Assembly: GCF_001045455.1 (NCBI RefSeq)
Contig: NZ_LFNE01000001.1
Span: forward strand, 496,001-560,000
Reading direction: 5' to 3'
DNA from: Chryseobacterium sp. FH2
Lineage (GTDB): Bacteria; Bacteroidota; Bacteroidia; Flavobacteriales; Weeksellaceae
DNA: 64,000 nt
Below, one piece after another: positions 32,597 to 41,557 of this stretch (positions are counted from its first letter, which is position 1; each line of letters opens with the position of its first letter). The position numbers were made by a program, and so were the translations under genes. Below the pieces are notes generated by a model, which was given only the letters and a program-made list of their open reading frames with translations, was not told the DNA's origin and did not search any database.

Positions 32597-33427
32597 ATGA
32601 AAATCTTATATAAAGCACTTTTTTTTATTCTATTTTTTTCTGTCACTATACTGCGCGCGCAAGTTGGGATTTATACAAACACTCCTTTACGCCCACTTCA
32701 TATAGATGGTGGAAAAGATAATAGCAGTACGCCTACCACGCCACAGATATTGAATGATGTAGTAGTTACCTCTGAAGGAAAATTAGGTGTGGGGCTTTTA
32801 GATCCAAAAACTAAAGTAGATATCCGTTCTGCTGATCAGAAAGGTATTATTGGCTTGGGAACCAGTACGCAAACCCCTGCAGAGGCAGGTCCGGGAGCAA
32901 TACGATATAGTACGGGAAATATTATTCAGTACTCTGATGGGCTGGGCTGGCATAATCTTCCGATGGCTTTACCGCCAAAAGCATTGGTTTTGGCTAATAA
33001 AAGCAGTAGCCTGCTATTACCTAATAATACAACCACAACCGTGGGCGGATGGGCAGTACTTACTGATTCCCAATCTGATTTTAATAGTACATCAGGTACT
33101 TTCAAAGCACGCCGGGCGGGGTTTTATATTGTTTCATTCAATGTAACACTGGCAGAAGCTAATATTGCCCAAAATTCAAGAATAGAAACGATTATTGAAA
33201 GCAGTGTTTCAACAAATAATATTCAGATATATAGAAGTGTAAATTCATATCCTGCCTGGGATGTTGCGACAGTCAGTAATATTGTAGGAGGCAATTGCAC
33301 GGCTATTTTTAATTTATCCGCAGGAGATACAATTCAATTCAAAGTATTTCATAATCTGGGCGGTGGCAGGAATATAGACACGTCGAACAGTGGAACGAAT
33401 AACAGTATCAGTATTTACGAACTTTAA
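32597..33427 (+). CDS. Secreted C1q-like protein 2
   Basis: 276 residues from the ATG at 32597; the frame is open upstream into the previous gene. Signal peptide ends at RAQ. It shares PLHIDGGKDNSST, LGVGLLDPKTKVDIRSADQ and IRYSTGNIIQYSDG with its neighbours, and the C1q-type core FNSTSGTFKARRAGFYIVSFNV. The order signal peptide, short stalk, trimerising beta domain suggests an exported adhesive protein. Substrate or receptor unknown. Confidence 0.75.
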   Translation: MKILYKALFFILFFSVTILRAQVGIYTNTPLRPLHIDGGKDNSSTPTTPQILNDVVVTSEGKLGVGLLDPKTKVDIRSADQKGIIGLGTSTQTPAEAGPGAIRYSTGNIIQYSDGLGWHNLPMALPPKALVLANKSSSLLLPNNTTTTVGGWAVLTDSQSDFNSTSGTFKARRAGFYIVSFNVTLAEANIAQNSRIETIIESSVSTNNIQIYRSVNSYPAWDVATVSNIVGGNCTAIFNLSAGDTIQFKVFHNLGGGRNIDTSNSGTNNSISIYEL

Positions 33428-33437
33428 ATTAACACAA

Positions 33438-34343
33438 ATGAAATTAAATTATAAAAATATATTGTTTTTAGCTTTAGGCCTTTCTATCTTTCCTTTAGAT
33501 AAAATACATGCGCAGATAAGCGTAGGAGGAAATAATCCCAGCTCAGCTAATGCATTGGAAGTAAATTCCACTGAAAAATTTATTGTTGATAAAACAGGGA
33601 AAATAGGTATCGGTGTTGCAGCTCCGAAATTGGGTGTCGATTTAAGAAACGGAACTAATGGCTCTATGGCAATAAGAATGACGAATCAAACCGCTGCAGA
33701 AGCAGGAGCGGGCGCAATGCGATATAATCCTAATCCTGCAATAGGAGTTCAGGGATACGTAGAATATTCTGATGGTTCTGTATGGGTTCCTATTCTTCCA
33801 TATGGAAAACCAAGGATTGTAGTAATGGCAGAAAAGACAAATAATAACTGTACGGTTTTTGAGCCGGGACTTTGGGGTGTGGGAAATTATACGGATGGAA
33901 TTCCTGGTAAATCGTCTACATATTTGACCTCATGGACGGAAAAATTAGATTCTGATTCAGGACAGCCCAGGGCCAACTTCGATCCTGTAACAGGGGAATT
34001 TATTGCGCCAAGAGCCGGAGTATATTTTGCTACCTTTACTTTCGCACTTGCATCTAGCCAGGTTAATACAAATTCCGGACAAAACCAGACAGAAGCTATT
34101 TGGGAAGTAAGAAATTCCTCTAATGTTGTAACGCAAAGAGTTAAAACGAATAATGGTTATCCTCAGGATACAGGAAATTCTCCAAATGCAGTCATTGTTG
34201 GTTCAGCTTGTACGGTGAGTGTTTATCTGAATGCAGGAGATAAATTAAGACCGTTTGTGTGGGTAAATGTTGCATGGGATACAGATAAACGGCCGCTTCT
34301 TAATACCGGAGGCTATAACGTTTTAACGATTGTTGAACAATAG
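33438..34343 (+). CDS. Secreted C1q-like protein 3
   Basis: 301 residues from the ATG at 33438 with a signal peptide ending at HAQ. The stalk differs from the first two (ISVGGNNPSSANALEVN), while the C-terminal domain keeps FDPVTGEFIAPRAGVYFATFTFALAS, the clearest C1q-like core of the three. Last gene of the cluster; it converges on the regulator gene at 34355 with an 11-bp gap. Confidence 0.75.
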   Translation: MKLNYKNILFLALGLSIFPLDKIHAQISVGGNNPSSANALEVNSTEKFIVDKTGKIGIGVAAPKLGVDLRNGTNGSMAIRMTNQTAAEAGAGAMRYNPNPAIGVQGYVEYSDGSVWVPILPYGKPRIVVMAEKTNNNCTVFEPGLWGVGNYTDGIPGKSSTYLTSWTEKLDSDSGQPRANFDPVTGEFIAPRAGVYFATFTFALASSQVNTNSGQNQTEAIWEVRNSSNVVTQRVKTNNGYPQDTGNSPNAVIVGSACTVSVYLNAGDKLRPFVWVNVAWDTDKRPLLNTGGYNVLTIVEQ

Positions 34344-34354
34344 TCTGAAAGCGG

Positions 34355-35908
34355 TTAAACTTTATCGAGAGCTTTTATAAATGCAGAAGGATGTATTCCC
34401 ACAATCTTTTTGAACTCAAGAGAAAAAGCGCTGTGGGAAGAATATCCTGTAATTTCGGCAAGATGGTTGATTTTATACTTTCTATATTGCAGCTCATTTT
34501 TGAGTTTATCCACAATAAAATTAATACGTAAGTGATTGATATATTGATTAAAGTTGAAATTCTTATGTTTTTTAATAACTAATGAAAGATATTTTGTATT
34601 AACGTTCAGTTCATTGGCTAAATTATATCGCGAAATATTTTTACTATTGAAATGAAGGCTCTTTTCAAAATTTTCCAGACCTATTAAAATATTTTCCTCT
34701 AATTCAGGGGAAATTTTTATATCCTGAGTAATGCTTTTATTAGTTTCATGGTCTTCAGAAGATTCTTGTATATCTTCCTCATAGGAAATGGGAGTAATCC
34801 CGTTTTGGTAAACCTGGGAAATGATTTCCATATGTTTTTTTCTAATCCGGATGGCTTTAAAAATAACGATTCCGAGAATAAGGATTAAAATAATGCAGAC
34901 AGCAATAAGACCCTTGGAAATAGAGTGGCTTTCACTAAGTTTTTCATCAAATTTTTTTTCTTTTGCAGAAAGCGTTTTATTAACGGCCATTTTTTGATTG
35001 TAAGCAATACTGTCTTTCAGCTCGAGGTGTTCTATTTTGTATTTTTTTGCATTGGCAGGATCATTCAGTTTTCCATAGGCTTTTTCCAGGTTTTCGGTGA
35101 TTTCTATCTTTTTTTCATTAAAGCCATATATGTTGGCAATTTGCAGCGCTCTTTGATAATAAAAAACAGCACTGTCTATTTTCTTTTGTTCTGAAAATGA
35201 GAATCCTAAATCATGAAGGATATTACATCTGAGATAATTGTTATCAATCCCCACTAGGGCAAGCGCGTTTTTAAAACAGGCTTTCGCTTCCTCAAACCTC
35301 TTTATCTCAGAAAAAGTATAACCCATGTTGGTATAGGCGGAAACAAGAAGCTCACTTCTTCTTGCTGAATTTTTGATTTTTTTAAACTCCTGAATTGCAT
35401 TCTTAGAATAATATTCTTTTTTTGCGTACTCTTTTTGATTTAAAAGGATTAAAAATGAATTATAAATCATTCCTTTTAATTCGTGTCCTTCATCCGTGTT
35501 GTCATTTTTTACTTCTGAGATGGCGTTATTCAGGCTTTCTGAAGATTCTTTCAAAAGGCCAAGTTTTGCATATTGGGTTCCCTGCATTCGGTAAGCTAAA
35601 GCTTTTCCGACAGGATAATTGTTTTTTTCTGAAATATGCAGCGCTTTTTCTGTAAAATCCAGTGTAGTTTTGGCGTCAGATTTTAGGTAAGAATTGAATG
35701 ACTTTAAATAATAAGCCTTTGCCAGGTAATTTGGCTGGTTTTCTTTTTTCGCAAATTCGATGATTTGATCAAGAACTATTTCTGAGCTGTCCGGATTTTT
35801 ATTAGAAAGCGACCTTGCATATTTATACTTATTCTCAAAATCAAATGTCTGAGAATGGATATGCATAAAGAAAATAACGAAAAAAAGGAAAAGTATTTTT
35901 TTCTTCAT
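34355..35908 (-). CDS. Membrane-anchored TPR regulator with AraC-type DNA-binding domain
   Basis: 517 residues. Signal-like N-terminus, then tetratricopeptide repeats (for example ARSLSNKNPDSSEIVLDQI and VFYYQRALQIANIYGF), one transmembrane helix at about 328-348 (GLIAVCIILILILGIVIFKA), and a C-terminal AraC helix-turn-helix pair (YNLANELNVNTKYLSLVIKK and INHLAEITGYSSHSAFSLEFKK). This one-protein sensor-regulator layout is common in Flavobacteriia. The periplasmic TPR part would sense a signal and the cytoplasmic part bind DNA. It may control the adjacent C1q-like genes. Confidence 0.8.
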   Translation of the reverse strand: MKKKILFLFFVIFFMHIHSQTFDFENKYKYARSLSNKNPDSSEIVLDQIIEFAKKENQPNYLAKAYYLKSFNSYLKSDAKTTLDFTEKALHISEKNNYPVGKALAYRMQGTQYAKLGLLKESSESLNNAISEVKNDNTDEGHELKGMIYNSFLILLNQKEYAKKEYYSKNAIQEFKKIKNSARRSELLVSAYTNMGYTFSEIKRFEEAKACFKNALALVGIDNNYLRCNILHDLGFSFSEQKKIDSAVFYYQRALQIANIYGFNEKKIEITENLEKAYGKLNDPANAKKYKIEHLELKDSIAYNQKMAVNKTLSAKEKKFDEKLSESHSISKGLIAVCIILILILGIVIFKAIRIRKKHMEIISQVYQNGITPISYEEDIQESSEDHETNKSITQDIKISPELEENILIGLENFEKSLHFNSKNISRYNLANELNVNTKYLSLVIKKHKNFNFNQYINHLRINFIVDKLKNELQYRKYKINHLAEITGYSSHSAFSLEFKKIVGIHPSAFIKALDKV

Positions 35909-35920
35909 CTTTATTTTAGG

Positions 35921-36532
35921 TTATTTTTTTTCGTATTTCCAATTTCTGCCTTTATTCTCTGCGATCCATTCCAAGGATTGCTCCATCCGTTTGTTTCGGG
36001 TTGCTTCAGTTTTGGTTTTGGTAATCCAATTGATGTATTCTTTTCTGAATGAGGATGATGCGTTGTTAAAATTATCCAGTACCTTTTTGTTTTTGCTTAA
36101 TGTTTCCAGAAAATAATCAGGAATTTCTATTTCGATCTTTGAAGATGATGCTTTTTTCACTGTAATGCCCATATCAGTAAGTTCCATCGCTTCTTTAATG
36201 GCATTTTTAAGCTGAGGTTTTAATGGAAGATCTTTAATGTTGGTAATTTTCCCTAAACTGAACATTGAATTTTTTTCTATGTCTTTGGTAATTTCCTGCA
36301 TGGTTTTCATTTCCCTTTCCAACCAAAAGCCGAAGGTACAATGCTGTTTAAAAGAAGCCATCGAGCAAAGGATTTTTCCTTTATATGTAAAGTTGGGGAA
36401 GCTCCATTTCATAGCTTCTTCTACATCAGGACAGCATTCATGAACAAGTTCGCGGAGATAATTCAAAACGGGTTTGGCAAAATCCTGAGATTTTTCAATA
36501 TATTCATCTACTTTTGGACTGTGTTTTTCCAT
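35921..36532 (-). CDS. YdeI/OmpD-associated family protein (DUF1801-like)
   Basis: 203 residues. The N-terminal half matches DUF1801 (YLRELVHECCPDVEEAMKWSFPNFTYKGKILCSMASFKQH); the C-terminal half matches the YdeI tail (FNNASSSFRKEYINWITKTKTEATRNKRMEQSLEWIAENK). Function in these families is poorly known; some members are linked to resistance to bacteriocins or metals. It lies 12 bp before the stop of the AraC-type gene in the minus direction and 5 bp after the serine hydrolase gene, so the three form a run. Confidence 0.75.
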   Translation of the reverse strand: MEKHSPKVDEYIEKSQDFAKPVLNYLRELVHECCPDVEEAMKWSFPNFTYKGKILCSMASFKQHCTFGFWLEREMKTMQEITKDIEKNSMFSLGKITNIKDLPLKPQLKNAIKEAMELTDMGITVKKASSSKIEIEIPDYFLETLSKNKKVLDNFNNASSSFRKEYINWITKTKTEATRNKRMEQSLEWIAENKGRNWKYEKK

Positions 36533-36537
36533 GATCT

Positions 36538-37677
36538 TTATTGAAATAATTTTACGGTTTCATTGACAAGAAATTTTACCTGATCTGGTCTTCCTCGATC
36601 ATTTTTAGGTAAATTATTATAGCTGCCGGTCCTTACAATCACCATATTGTGTTCAGGAATCATGATAATATATTGACCTTGAAGGCCTAAAAAATAATAA
36701 TGTTTTATAGGACTGTCATAATTAATCCAGAATCCCATGCCGTAAATTCCATCAGATTTGCCGGTTGGAGTTCTCATTTGATTAATGAAGTCGGGATTTA
36801 ATATTTGTTTGTCGCCTACTTTTCCATTATCCAAAAATAATTGGCCAAGTTTTGCAAAATCTCTGGAATTTGAATGAATGCAGCAATATGTTTTTTCCAT
36901 TCCGCTTTCATCAGTGCTCCATTCTGCGTTTTGTTCCATTCCCATCGGAATCCAGAATTTTTCGGAAAGATAGCTTGCTAACGTTTGATTCAATGCTTTT
37001 TTTAGCGCAAAACCCAATAGCTGAGTTGAGCCGCTTTGATATTCGAATCTTTCACCTGGATTTTCTTTAAATTTCCTTGAAAAAGTAGCTTGTATGAGAC
37101 TTTTACCGTAATAAGCTTTGGCATTAGGAAGAAACGGGTTCTTATAATTTTCATCCCAATCCAATCCGGATTCCATTTGAGCTAAATTTTTTAAGGTTAA
37201 ATCTTTTGCAAATTCCTTATTCTTAAATTCATCAAAAAAAGTTGAAAATTTTTCATCACTACTGTTGATTTTTCCTTCTTCAACAGCTTTTCCTAAAAGC
37301 ATTACGGTAACGGCTTTCGCCATCGAAAAAGAATTTGTTCTGGAAAGCTGGGTATACCCGTTCCAATATTGCTCATGAATTAATTTCCCATCTTTTACCA
37401 CAAGAAAGGACGCCGTATTTGAATTAATTAAATCATCAACTATATTTTTCGGTAGAGTAGTGTTGTTGTATTCAGGATCTTCTTCCCAAAGCCTTGGGGA
37501 TTCTGTATCGATGAGGTTGTGAGAGAAAAACTTTCCATCATCGATATGGGCGCTTGATTTTCCTTTCAGATAGGTTTTAGAAATGCCATTAAAGATGTAT
37601 CCGTATCCCAAAGCATAGATAAGAATAACAAATACAATGATAAAGATCAGAAAGCTTTGCAAGATGAATAACCACAT
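36538..37677 (-). CDS. Serine hydrolase of the beta-lactamase/penicillin-binding family
   Basis: 379 residues. N-terminal membrane segment (IFIIVFVILIYALGYGYIF) followed by a class C beta-lactamase-type domain: S118-M-A-K121 is the SxxK catalytic motif, FEYQSGSTQLLG supplies the YxS motif, and LQGQYIIMIPEHNMVIVRTG the third strand. Members act as esterases or D-amino peptidases more often than as lactamases. It would face the periplasm. The following gene is 5 bp away. Confidence 0.8.
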   Translation of the reverse strand: MWLFILQSFLIFIIVFVILIYALGYGYIFNGISKTYLKGKSSAHIDDGKFFSHNLIDTESPRLWEEDPEYNNTTLPKNIVDDLINSNTASFLVVKDGKLIHEQYWNGYTQLSRTNSFSMAKAVTVMLLGKAVEEGKINSSDEKFSTFFDEFKNKEFAKDLTLKNLAQMESGLDWDENYKNPFLPNAKAYYGKSLIQATFSRKFKENPGERFEYQSGSTQLLGFALKKALNQTLASYLSEKFWIPMGMEQNAEWSTDESGMEKTYCCIHSNSRDFAKLGQLFLDNGKVGDKQILNPDFINQMRTPTGKSDGIYGMGFWINYDSPIKHYYFLGLQGQYIIMIPEHNMVIVRTGSYNNLPKNDRGRPDQVKFLVNETVKLFQ

Positions 37678-37723
37678 ATTTTGGATGATTAGTGTAAAAC
37701 AAATCTATTCAAAAAAAGTGTAT

Positions 37724-37748
37724 AAAAAAAGCCTTGAAAAATCAAGGC
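37724..37748 (-). terminator. Terminator of glyQS
   Basis: Stem GCCTTGA/TCAAGGC with a four-base loop, then seven T on the minus strand, 6 bp after the glyQS stop. Confidence 0.8.
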
Positions 37749-37754
37749 CTTAAT

Positions 37755-39296
37755 CTATATTTTAGAAAGTAAATTTCTGAAATTTGTTTTCTCGTCGATA
37801 ATTCTTCTCAACTCTGAAACAGGAACTCTCTCCTGCTGCATTGTATCTCTGTCTCTGATAGTTACCGTATGGTCTGTAAGGGAATCGTGGTCAATCGTGA
37901 TACAGTAAGGAGTACCAATCGCGTCCTGTCTTCTGTAACGTTTTCCGATAGCATCTTTTTCTTCGTAGAACAGGTTGAAATCGTATTTTAAATCATTGAA
38001 AATGTTTTCCGCATATTCTGCCAAACCGTCTTTCTTCATTAAAGGAAGAATAGCAGCTTTGATTGGGGCAATGGCAGGAGGAAGAGATAAAACTGTTCTT
38101 TCCGAACCGTCTTCCAATACTTCATCTTTTAAACAGTTTGAAAATACAGCTAAGAATAATCTGTCTAAACCTACAGATGTTTCTACAACATAAGGAACAT
38201 AATTTTCGTTTCTTTCCGGATCAAAGAATTGAAGTTTTCTTCCTGAATGCTTCTCATGAGCTTTCAAATCGAAATCTGTCCTTGAGTGAATACCTTCCAG
38301 TTCTTTAAAACCGAATGGGAAATTAAATTCAATATCAGCTGCAGCATTTGCATAGTGAGCCAATTTCTCATGGTCATGGAATCTGTAATTGTCATCACCT
38401 AAGCCTAAAGCTAAATGCCAGTTTAGACGTTTTGTCTTCCAATTTTCATAGAATTCCAATTCTGTTCCCGGAGCCACAAAGAACTGCATTTCCATTTGCT
38501 CAAATTCACGCATTCTGAAAATAAACTGTCGTGCAACAATCTCATTTCTAAATGCTTTTCCGATTTGTGCAATACCAAAAGGAAGTTTATGACGTGACGT
38601 TTTTTGTACGTTTAAGAAGTTAACAAAAATACCCTGAGCTGTTTCCGGTCTTAAATAAAGATCCATCGCAGAATCTGCAGAAGCACCTAATTTAGTTCCG
38701 AACATTAAATTGAACTGTCTTACTTCAGTCCAGTTTTTAGAACCTGTGTCAGGATCAGCGATTTCAAGCTCTTCAATTAAAGCTTTTACATCAGCAAGGT
38801 CTTCATTTTCCAATGATTTTGCCAATCTGGAAAGAATAGCTTCTCTTTTTGCTCTGTATTCCAACACTTTCGGATTCGTAGCAACAAACTGATCTTTATC
38901 GAAAGATTCGCCGAATCTTTTCGCCGCTTTTTCAATTTCCCTATTTTCTTTATCTTCAATTTTAGCACAATAATCTTCTACCAAAACGTCTGCTCTAAAA
39001 CGTTTTTTAGAATCTTTATTGTCAATCAGTGGATCGTTGAAAGCGTCTACGTGGCCCGATGCCTTCCAAGTTGTTGGATGCATCAAAATTGCTGAATCAA
39101 TGCCGACAATATTTTCGTTAAGCTGTACCATTGCTTTCCACCAATATTGTTTGATATTATTTTTTAACTCGGCACCGTTTTGTCCATAATCATAAACAGC
39201 GGATAAACCATCGTAGATCTCACTAGAAGGGAAAATAAAACCATATTCTTTAGCGTGAGAAATCACTTTCTTGAAAACATCTTCTTGCTTTGCCAT
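37755..39296 (-). CDS. glyQS: Glycyl-tRNA synthetase (dimeric type)
   Basis: 513 residues from the ATG at 39296 (MAKQEDVFKK); the frame extends eight codons further but lacks conserved sequence. It has the class II motifs: motif 2 with RNEIVARQFIFRMREFEQMEMQFF, and motif 3 with SVGLDRLFLAVFSN, plus LRPETAQGIFVNF and the C-terminal anticodon-binding domain (IAPIKAAILPLMKK). Charges tRNA-Gly in the cytoplasm. Single polypeptide of the eukaryote-like alpha2 type, usual in Bacteroidota. Confidence 0.95.
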   Translation of the reverse strand: MAKQEDVFKKVISHAKEYGFIFPSSEIYDGLSAVYDYGQNGAELKNNIKQYWWKAMVQLNENIVGIDSAILMHPTTWKASGHVDAFNDPLIDNKDSKKRFRADVLVEDYCAKIEDKENREIEKAAKRFGESFDKDQFVATNPKVLEYRAKREAILSRLAKSLENEDLADVKALIEELEIADPDTGSKNWTEVRQFNLMFGTKLGASADSAMDLYLRPETAQGIFVNFLNVQKTSRHKLPFGIAQIGKAFRNEIVARQFIFRMREFEQMEMQFFVAPGTELEFYENWKTKRLNWHLALGLGDDNYRFHDHEKLAHYANAAADIEFNFPFGFKELEGIHSRTDFDLKAHEKHSGRKLQFFDPERNENYVPYVVETSVGLDRLFLAVFSNCLKDEVLEDGSERTVLSLPPAIAPIKAAILPLMKKDGLAEYAENIFNDLKYDFNLFYEEKDAIGKRYRRQDAIGTPYCITIDHDSLTDHTVTIRDRDTMQQERVPVSELRRIIDEKTNFRNLLSKI

Positions 39297-39317
39297 AATT
39301 TTTTTACGTCTGAAGTG

Positions 39318-39325
39318 CAAAAATA
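39318..39325 (-). promoter_or_regulatory. -7 box for glyQS
   Basis: TATTTTTG in the transcription direction, about 22 bp before the ATG, predicting a leader of roughly 15 nt. Confidence 0.55.
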
Positions 39326-39412
39326 GTGAAAATGTAGGAAGATGGAAGCGGGAAGATGGAAGTTTTTATCATACAGAAAATTAGGAGCAGAGAACCCGCT
39401 TTCTCCACTCGT

Positions 39413-39465
39413 TATTTTTTGGTTTCGGCGCGGCAGCGAAGCTGCCGCGCCGAAACCAAAAAATA
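39413..39465. repeat. 25-bp perfect GC-rich inverted repeat
   Basis: Arms 39413-39437 and 39441-39465 are exact reverse complements with a three-base GAA loop. The core (GGCGCGGCAGC) is GC-rich against a low-GC background and the ends are A/T runs. It lies between two divergent genes, where a terminator is not needed, so a mobile palindromic element or structured RNA is considered. Confidence 0.9.
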
Positions 39466-39510
39466 GCTTAAACATGCCGTTCAATCAGGGCTAAATCGCC
39501 TGAAAATCTC

Positions 39511-39518
39511 TACTTTTG
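39511..39518 (+). promoter_or_regulatory. -7 box very close to the truC start
   Basis: TACTTTTG ends 4 bp before the ATG at 39523. With the usual spacing the transcript would start at or near the A of the ATG, suggesting leaderless mRNA. Confidence 0.5.
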
Positions 39519-39522
39519 CCAA

Positions 39523-40218
39523 ATGTTAGAAATTCTTTATCGCGACGAACATCTTATTGGCATCAATAAACCCAGTGGCTTACTGGTTCATAAATCTTTT
39601 TATACAGGAGAAGCCGATACTTATGCTATTCAGGAATTGAGAAATCAGATTGGACAAAAAGTTTATCCGGTGCATCGACTTGATCGAAAAACTTCGGGTG
39701 TTTTGTTATTCACGTTAGATAAAGAAACATTGAGAATAATGAGTGATCGTTTCGCAGCCAAAGAAGTAGAAAAAAAATATATTGCAATTCTTCGTGGCTG
39801 GGCGAAAGAAGAAGAAACGATCGATTATGATTTGATTAATGAAAACGAAGTCAAGCAAAATGCAATCACCTATTATCATCGTTTACAGACTTCGGAAATA
39901 GATTTACCTTTTTTAAAACATCAGACTTCAAGATATTGTTTGGTAGAAGCGATTCCTGAAACGGGAAGATTTCATCAGTTGAGAAAGCATTTTAAGCATA
40001 TTTTGCATCCTATTTTAGGTTGTCGAAAACACGGTTGTAATAAGCAGAATAAATTATGGCTTCAAACATTTGGTATCAATAAAATGACGCTTCACGCCCA
40101 TCAATTGATTTTTAATCACCCTATTTCTAACGAAAGAATTACTGTAAATGCGACTCTAGATGATGAGTTCAAAAGAGTAGGAGATATTTTGAAATTCGAT
40201 TTGAGTGCGTATTCTTAA
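39523..40218 (+). CDS. truC: tRNA pseudouridine(65) synthase-like protein
   Basis: 231 residues of the RluA-type pseudouridine synthase family. The catalytic Asp54 is in VHRLDRKTSGVLLF; LIGINKPSGLLVH at the N-terminus and GRFHQLRKHF near the end are the other family motifs. The length and lack of an S4 domain fit TruC (U65 of tRNA) rather than RluC/D. Confidence in the exact target position is moderate. The gene has its own promoter and is followed by a 271-bp gap (40219-40489) that shows only the pyrD promoter. Confidence 0.85.
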   Translation: MLEILYRDEHLIGINKPSGLLVHKSFYTGEADTYAIQELRNQIGQKVYPVHRLDRKTSGVLLFTLDKETLRIMSDRFAAKEVEKKYIAILRGWAKEEETIDYDLINENEVKQNAITYYHRLQTSEIDLPFLKHQTSRYCLVEAIPETGRFHQLRKHFKHILHPILGCRKHGCNKQNKLWLQTFGINKMTLHAHQLIFNHPISNERITVNATLDDEFKRVGDILKFDLSAYS

Positions 40219-40466
40219 CTTAAATGCAAAGTTTTAATTGTTCGATGCTTTGATTTTAGAAAAGCAAAGACAAATGAATTTGCTTCGCAAAGCGTAAAAC
40301 ATAGCTTCATCAAATCAACCTGTTGATTAATACTTGCTCCTTAAAAATTAGTCAAGTAAAATAAATCTCTGTTTCAAAAAATAATCTGCAAATTTTATAG
40401 ATAATATTTATAATACATTTTTCCATAAAATATCATACGTTAACTAAACATTAATTTTAAAATGAG

Positions 40467-40474
40467 TATTTTTG
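40467..40474 (+). promoter_or_regulatory. -7 box for pyrD
   Basis: TATTTTTG, 15 bp before the ATG at 40490. Confidence 0.5.
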
Positions 40475-40489
40475 TAAAACTTTTTTTCA

Positions 40490-41527
40490 ATGTACAAATC
40501 GCTCATTCGCCCGATTCTTTTCAAATTTGATCCTGAAGAAGTTCATCATTTTACATTTTCAATGCTGAAAAACTTTGGATTTCTTACCAAATTATTTTTT
40601 CCAAAACCTATTGAAGACAAACGTCTGGAAAGAGAAGTTTTCGGACTAAAATTTAAAAATCCGGTCGGTTTAGCTGCAGGCTTTGATAAAAATGCTGTTT
40701 TGTTTAATGAATTGGGAGATTTAGGTTTCGGATTTGTAGAAATAGGGACTGTAACTCCAAGAGCGCAAGCCGGTAATCCTAAAAAGAGACTATTCCGTTT
40801 GATAGAAGATGGCGGAATCATCAACAGAATGGGCTTCAACAACGATGGTCTTGAAGCTGCCATTGAAAAATTGAAAGGAAATAAAGGAAAAGTAATCATT
40901 GGTGGAAATATTGGAAAAAATACGGATACAAATCCGGAAAATTATACTCAGGATTATCTTAAATGCTTTGAAGGCCTTCATCCCCATGTAGATTATTTTG
41001 TACTAAATGTAAGCTGCCCGAATGTAGGAAGCCATGCAAAACTTGAAGACGTTGAATATCTTCGCGAATTAATTACAGAGGTAAAGAAAATCAATGGGTC
41101 AAAACCTTTGCAGAAACCAATTTTATTAAAAATTGCTCCAGATCTGAATAACAATCAGCTTGATGAGATTGTCGAATTAATTGCAGAAACGAAAATCGAC
41201 GGAGTAATTGTTTCCAATACATCAGTAAACCGGGAAGGTTTGAAAACGTCACCGGAAGTTTTAGAGCAAATAGGAAATGGCGGTCTAAGTGGAAAGCCTA
41301 TTCGTGAGAGAAGTACAAAAATGATTAAATATCTTTCCGAAAAAAGCAACAGAGCTTTCCCAATCATCGGAGTTGGTGGAATTCATTCTGCAAAAGATGC
41401 GATAGAGAAGATGGATGCGGGAGCAAGTTTGATTCAATTATATACGGGATTTATCTATGAAGGACCGGAGTTGATTAACGAAATCAATAAAGAACTCCTG
41501 AAAAGAGCAGGCAGATTACCAAGATAA
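40490..41527 (+). CDS. pyrD: Dihydroorotate dehydrogenase (quinone), class 2
   Basis: 345 residues. The fourth step of pyrimidine synthesis, oxidising dihydroorotate with FMN and passing electrons to quinone at the membrane. Motifs: [14 protein letters not shown], the substrate loop [11 protein letters not shown] with the class-2 catalytic Ser, [10 protein letters not shown], and FMN phosphate binding at [14 protein letters not shown] and [11 protein letters not shown]. The N-terminal amphipathic helix ([23 protein letters not shown]) marks class 2. Confidence 0.95.
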   Translation: MYKSLIRPILFKFDPEEVHHFTFSMLKNFGFLTKLFFPKPIEDKRLEREVFGLKFKNPVGLAAGFDKNAVLFNELGDLGFGFVEIGTVTPRAQAGNPKKRLFRLIEDGGIINRMGFNNDGLEAAIEKLKGNKGKVIIGGNIGKNTDTNPENYTQDYLKCFEGLHPHVDYFVLNVSCPNVGSHAKLEDVEYLRELITEVKKINGSKPLQKPILLKIAPDLNNNQLDEIVELIAETKIDGVIVSNTSVNREGLKTSPEVLEQIGNGGLSGKPIRERSTKMIKYLSEKSNRAFPIIGVGGIHSAKDAIEKMDAGASLIQLYTGFIYEGPELINEINKELLKRAGRLPR

Positions 41528-41529
41528 AT

Positions 41530-41557
41530 GAAAAAAGAGTTTTTAAGCTCTATTTTT
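41530..41557. terminator. Probable bidirectional terminator between pyrD and the 41550 gene
   Basis: AAAAAAGAG and CTCTATTTTTT form a short A/T-rich stem in the 22-bp gap between two convergent stop codons; it reaches into the end of the minus-strand gene. Confidence 0.45.

Noticed and set aside
39413..39465. Ordinary bidirectional terminator
   Set aside because: The flanking genes diverge, so no transcript is expected to end here.
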